This document shows, in pieces, positions 60,800-64,000 of a DNA stretch of 64,000 nt. The stretch is from Mesorhizobium sp. WSM3859. GTDB taxonomy: Bacteria > Pseudomonadota > Alphaproteobacteria > Rhizobiales > Rhizobiaceae. The stretch lies in assembly GCF_002295065.1 (NCBI RefSeq), contig NZ_NSGG01000010.1, positions 1 to 64,000 of the forward strand, read 5' to 3'. Made by a program: the position numbers and the translations under genes. The stretch's first letter is position 1. Each line of letters starts with the position of its first letter. The notes under the pieces are model-generated. The model did no database searches. It saw nothing but the letters and a program-made list of their open reading frames with translations, and had not been told where the DNA came from.

Positions 60800-61648
60800 G
60801 TGGATTCGATGACTCCCATGGAAAAGGCGGGGTGGACGCCGCTACCGCATTCGGACGAGGACCTGGAACGCGCGAAAAGCGTGCCGGACACCCCGCAGAC
60901 ACGTGCCGAAACCTATCGGCTCGCCTGGAACGATCCGGACTTCATGACGCGGCGCGAATTGCGCGCCGTGCGGCTGCAGCTCGAGCTCCTGAAGCCGGAA
61001 ATGATCCTGGCCGAACGCGGCATCCGCTCGACCGTGATCCTGTTCGGCGGCGCCCGCTTGCCCGAGCCGGGCGGCGAAGCCTGGGCGGCCAAGAACGAGA
61101 CGCAGAAGAAGAACCTCGAGGCGAACAGCAAATACTACGAGGAAGCGCGCAAATTCGCCCGTCTGTGCTCGCAGCAATCGGCCACCTCCTATTATCGTGA
61201 ATATGTCGTCGTCACCGGCGGCGGGCCTGGTGTCATGGAGGCGGGCAACCGCGGCGCCGACGATGTCGGCGCCCCGTCGATCGGCTTGAACATCGTGCTG
61301 CCGCACGAGCAGGCGCCCAACGCCTATGTCACGCCGGAGCTCTGCTTCAACTTCCACTACTTCGCCATCCGCAAGATGCATTTCGTCATGCGCGCCAAGG
61401 CGGTCGCCGTGTTTCCGGGCGGCTTCGGCACGATGGACGAGTTCTTCGAGACGCTGACCCTGATCCAGACCGGGCGCATGGAGCGGGTGCCGGTGATCCT
61501 GTTCGGCAAGGCCTTCTGGCGAAGGGTGATCGACCTCGATTTCCTCGCCGAGCAGGGGACGATCTCGCCCGGCGATCAGGACATAATCGATTTCGTCGAC
61601 ACCGCCGAGGAAGCCTGGGACATCATCCGACGCTTCTACAAGCTCTAG
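60800..61648 (+). CDS. LOG-family protein (TIGR00730-like)
   Basis: A 282-residue LOG/Rossmann-fold protein with VVTGGGPGVMEAGNRGADDV (about 136-155) and FPGGFGTMDEFFETLTLIQT (about 209-228), the PGGxGT signature. LOG proteins are cytokinin-activating phosphoribohydrolases in plants and nucleotide hydrolases or pyrimidine nucleosidases in bacteria; the exact activity is open. Starts with GTG 60800 (AAGGGA site) or ATG 60809. It diverges from dapD across 135 bases. Confidence 0.9.
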   Translation: MDSMTPMEKAGWTPLPHSDEDLERAKSVPDTPQTRAETYRLAWNDPDFMTRRELRAVRLQLELLKPEMILAERGIRSTVILFGGARLPEPGGEAWAAKNETQKKNLEANSKYYEEARKFARLCSQQSATSYYREYVVVTGGGPGVMEAGNRGADDVGAPSIGLNIVLPHEQAPNAYVTPELCFNFHYFAIRKMHFVMRAKAVAVFPGGFGTMDEFFETLTLIQTGRMERVPVILFGKAFWRRVIDLDFLAEQGTISPGDQDIIDFVDTAEEAWDIIRRFYKL

Positions 61649-61669
61649 ATCGGCCACAGCCGCCGCCTG

Positions 61670-62314
61670 CTACGCGGGCAACTCGGCCAGCCAGCCATTC
61701 GAGTGCGCGAAGCGCACAATGGCCGCCCGCGAGCGGAGCTCGAGCTTCTCGGACGCCCTGGTGCGATAGGTTTCGATCGTCTTGATGCTGAGGTTGAGGC
61801 GGGACGAGATTTCCTTGTTGCTGTAGCCGAGCGCCACCAGCTGGATCACCGACCGCTCCCGTTGGCTGAGATTGCCCGGATCGCCCTGCGGGGCGCTGCG
61901 CGGGCTCAGGATGCGCGCCGCGAGTGCGGGATCGACATAATTGTCACCGGCCAGCACGCATCGGATCGCCTGCAAGAGGTCCGTCGCGGTCGCGCGCTTG
62001 ACCACGAAGCCGCGGCCACCGGCTGCAAGCACCTGACGCAGGCAGCCGGGGTCCTCATGCGCCGTCAACGCTATGCAGCTGACCTCGGGAAAGCGCTCAC
62101 CGAGCTTTTCGATCAGCGTGACCCCACTGTCGCCGGGAAGCGATATATCGACCACGGCGACATCGGGCAGCGTCTTGCCGATCCCTTCAAGGGCATCCTC
62201 GACGTTCCCGGCCAGGCCGACGACCGTCAGGTCGTCCTGGCTGTTGATCATCGCCCCGACCCCCGACAGCATGATCGGGTGGTCGTCGACCAAAAATATC
62301 CGCCTGCAGCGCAC
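61670..62314 (-). CDS. LuxR/NarL-type two-component response regulator
   Basis: A 214-residue response regulator. The receiver domain has the acidic pair D10-D11, the phospho-acceptor D56 in VVDISLPGDS, T84 and K106. The C-terminal LuxR helix-turn-helix (about 150-205) reads SQRERSVIQLVALGYSNKEI, then SSRLNLSIKTIETYRTRASE. It binds DNA as a phosphorylated dimer. The likely partner is the histidine kinase at 62662, on the same strand upstream. Confidence 0.93.
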   Translation of the reverse strand: MRCRRIFLVDDHPIMLSGVGAMINSQDDLTVVGLAGNVEDALEGIGKTLPDVAVVDISLPGDSGVTLIEKLGERFPEVSCIALTAHEDPGCLRQVLAAGGRGFVVKRATATDLLQAIRCVLAGDNYVDPALAARILSPRSAPQGDPGNLSQRERSVIQLVALGYSNKEISSRLNLSIKTIETYRTRASEKLELRSRAAIVRFAHSNGWLAELPA

Positions 62315-62661
62315 CTTTAACCTCCATCAGTCGTGAAGAGCCCTTCCTCCGGAAGAGGCCTCTTGTCCTTGATGGTCTAGGCAACTGCCCCGCATGTCGC
62401 GGGACGCCCGTCTTCCTCAGGCCTTAAACGACCGCAACGGGTAAGCCATCCCCCGCCTAACCCTATGAGCGCGAATTGTAAGTCGTGACTAATGTCCGGG
62501 ATGTGCAGCGCTTCACGTAGACGAGTTTAGGAGGGGAGCGTCACGGTTTTGCCATCCGAACTGATGCAAAACGAGACACTTGGCAAAACGCGACGAACCA
62601 GGCCCGAAGCCGAAGCGACCGTGTCAGGCTGTCCTTGGAAGGCGCAACCCTCCCCCACCTT
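62315..62661. other. Gene-free stretch between the kinase and the response regulator
   Basis: About 347 bases with no convincing coding frame. It contains the regulator leader and a modest hairpin near 62338-62362 (CCTTCCTCCGGAAGAGG). Nothing else was recognised; the length makes separate promoters for the two genes likely. Confidence 0.5.
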
Positions 62662-63342
62662 TCAATGTGCCAACGGCACATCCGCATAAACGGTAGTTCC
62701 TTTCATCGTGGCCGTTTCGACGGTCAATTCACCGCCGACCAGCGCCAGCCGCTCCCGCATTCCGGCAAGTCCCAGGTGGCCCGGACCGAGTTCGACGCGG
62801 CCGTCAAAGCCGCGGCCGTCATCCTCGATTGTCAGGCGCATTCGATCGTCCTGGATATGGGCCGTTACGCTTACCCGGCTTGGCTGGGCATGCTTGCCGA
62901 CATTGGTAAGCGCCTCCTGTGCGATACGATAAAGCGTGAGCGCGGTCTCGGCGGGCAACGGGTTCGAAAGGGCTTCGAGATCCATCTCGCATGGAATGCC
63001 GAGCTGGCTGCAAAGCATTGTCGCCAGATCCTCGACCGAAGCGCGCAGGCCGAGACGATCGAGGTCGGCGGGCCGCAGGCTCCAGGCCACCTCATGCACC
63101 CTGGCGCTCAGCTGGTCGACAAGCATCGCGGCGCGCGCGAGGCGGTTGTCCATCAGGCGCGAGCCGGCGCGGACCATGTGCAACTCGAGCGCGACGCTGG
63201 CCAGCATCTGGCCCAGATCGTCATGCAACTCGCGCGACAGGCGCAGGCGCTGCTCTTCCTGCACGGCAACCAGATGCCGCGCCAGGCCCGGACGCCGGAG
63301 TTTCGCTCTATTGTCTTTGCCGGTGTCGATGCCACCCTCCAT
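62662..63342 (-). CDS. Soluble histidine kinase of the NarX/DegS type
   Basis: A 226-residue kinase without membrane helices or a sensor domain. The HisKA_3 dimerisation part holds phospho-acceptor H40 in SRELHDDLGQ. The HATPase_c domain has ALTNVGKHAQ (N box), EDDGRGFDG (G1) and GHLGLAGMRERLALVGG (G2). Start MEGGIDTG was chosen from the conserved length; an in-frame upstream start at 63423 would add 27 residues. It pairs with the LuxR-type regulator. The signal presumably comes from an additional protein or the cytosol. Confidence 0.88.
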   Translation of the reverse strand: MEGGIDTGKDNRAKLRRPGLARHLVAVQEEQRLRLSRELHDDLGQMLASVALELHMVRAGSRLMDNRLARAAMLVDQLSARVHEVAWSLRPADLDRLGLRASVEDLATMLCSQLGIPCEMDLEALSNPLPAETALTLYRIAQEALTNVGKHAQPSRVSVTAHIQDDRMRLTIEDDGRGFDGRVELGPGHLGLAGMRERLALVGGELTVETATMKGTTVYADVPLAH

Positions 63343-63618
63343 CGACTTTCTTCTCCCATCAACACCCAAGTGCCGGCCTCGCGAGAAAAGGCACAAGGGG
63401 CTGATACCTCGCGCAATATACACCCGGCATATGCTTTTATGCCTGTCAGTTTTTTCCTGATTGCTTCAACTTTTCCTGACACCGGGATCAGCAGAAAAAC
63501 CGACAGCGCCTGCTGATCAGCCCGAATGTATCGCCACTATTTCTGCGTGCATCCTTCAAGCGTCCTCCCGGTCATCTTGAATTGCCTGGGAAGCTCAACG
63601 CAAACGAAGGAGAACGTC

Positions 63619-64000
63619 ATGAGAAAGATCATCCTGGCCGCGGCTGTCCTGGCGGCTCTGACTGGCACGGCATCCGCAGTGTCCATCGGTAGCGGTAACG
63701 GCAATGGCAACGGCAATGTCGGCGTCGGCAACGGCAACGGCAACGGCAATGCCAATACCGGCGCCTTCAACGGCAACTTCAACGGCAATGGCAATTTCGG
63801 CTTCGGCAACGGCAACGGGAACGGCAACGGCAACTGGGGCGCCTTCAACGGCAACTATAACGGCAACTTGAATGCCGGCATCGCCAACGGCAATGGCAAT
63901 GGCAACGGCAATTTCGGCCTCGGCAACGGCAACTTGAACGGCAACGCCAATGCCGGCCTCGGCAACGGCAATGCCAACGGCAACGGAAACTGGGGTGCCG
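63619..64000 (+). CDS. Secreted Gly-Asn repeat protein (partial, runs off the window)
   Basis: An open frame with a good AAGGAG site and signal peptide MRKIILAAAVLAALTGTASA. The mature part is almost entirely GN dipeptides with spacers of GVG, NTGAFNGNF, FGFGN, WGAFNGNY, NLNAGIAN and FGLGN. Blocks of about 35-40 residues recur, each closing with WGAFNG-like or ANAGLG segments. Such composition suggests an extended, amyloid- or adhesin-like surface or matrix protein; this is inference. 127 codons are present, and the end lies beyond the window. The minus-strand PLPLPLP frame over it is a shadow. Confidence 0.85.
   Translation, partial: MRKIILAAAVLAALTGTASAVSIGSGNGNGNGNVGVGNGNGNGNANTGAFNGNFNGNGNFGFGNGNGNGNGNWGAFNGNYNGNLNAGIANGNGNGNGNFGLGNGNLNGNANAGLGNGNANGNGNWGA

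Noticed and set aside
63537..63854. A PLPLPLP-repeat protein on the minus strand
   Set aside because: It is the complement of Gly-Asn repeat codons; the plus strand has a ribosome site and signal peptide.

Overview
The window looks like a chromosomal segment of a high-GC alphaproteobacterium of the order Rhizobiales, most likely Mesorhizobium or a close relative. This is inferred from gene content: a rhizobial-type phospholipid N-methyltransferase (pmtA), an mbfA-type membrane-bound ferritin behind an Irr/ICE-like palindrome, a dnaK promoter matching the alphaproteobacterial RpoH consensus, and many palindromic intergenic repeats. No rRNA, tRNA, CRISPR array or insertion sequence was recognised.

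Layout. 1-4.4 kb: PLP-dependent threonine/serine dehydratase, a small hypothetical gene, mbfA, and a lone TadG-like secreted protein. 4.7-8.8 kb: lepA, followed by a visibly AT-richer island with two toxin-antitoxin-like pairs (a Panacea-domain gene with an unknown partner, and a VbhA-like antitoxin with a Fic protein). 8.9-12.9 kb: two membrane proteins (the first frameshifted), a duplicated unit of a secreted Cys-rich protein plus a DUF559 nuclease-like gene, and a CDGSH iron-sulfur protein. 13.4-24.5 kb: lone HyuA-type protein, malate synthase G, GNAT, a TetR-linked membrane protein, a YifB/ComM ATPase, a frameshifted methyltransferase and a frameshifted glycosyltransferase. 24.5-30.6 kb: glutathione synthetase, a GtrA/GtrB-like pair diverging from a large membrane protein, and a GGDEF-EAL protein. 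30.8-34.0 kb: a tightly overlapping De Ley-Doudoroff-type galactose operon (SDR, DgoK, DgoA, SMP-30 lactonase). 34.1-42.7 kb: ATP-grasp protein, DUF1330, pyrF, FMN reductase, pmtA, dnaJ-dnaK and an inositol-monophosphatase-like protein. 42.8-51.7 kb: two luciferase-like monooxygenases, arylamine N-acetyltransferase, AI-2E transporter, DUF6481, gdx (sugE) behind a guanidine-II (mini-ykkC) riboswitch, CDF transporter, GFA protein and rmuC. 51.8-60.7 kb: def-fmt-GNAT-truA, a ParDE module, and the lysine genes dapE and dapD with a panE-like gene between them. 60.8-64.0 kb: LOG-family protein, a NarL-type regulator with a soluble histidine kinase, and the start of a Gly-Asn repeat secreted protein that runs off the window.

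Genes that work together: the galactose operon converts galactose through lactone and keto-deoxy sugar acids to pyruvate plus glyceraldehyde-3-phosphate (the dehydratase is not here); dapD and dapE serve lysine and diaminopimelate synthesis; def and fmt handle N-formyl-methionine; dnaK and dnaJ form the Hsp70 system.

The most intriguing pattern concerns the intergenic palindromes. One family of about 145 bp normally has a left arm, a short hinge and an inverted right arm. At two neighbouring sites the hinge instead contains a gene for a DUF559 (PD-(D/E)XK-like) protein, so each gene is bracketed by inverted arms of the repeat. This resembles the relationship between REP palindromes and their RAYT enzymes and suggests, as a hypothesis, a repeat family with its own nuclease. 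Other repeat families donate stop codons to flanking genes.
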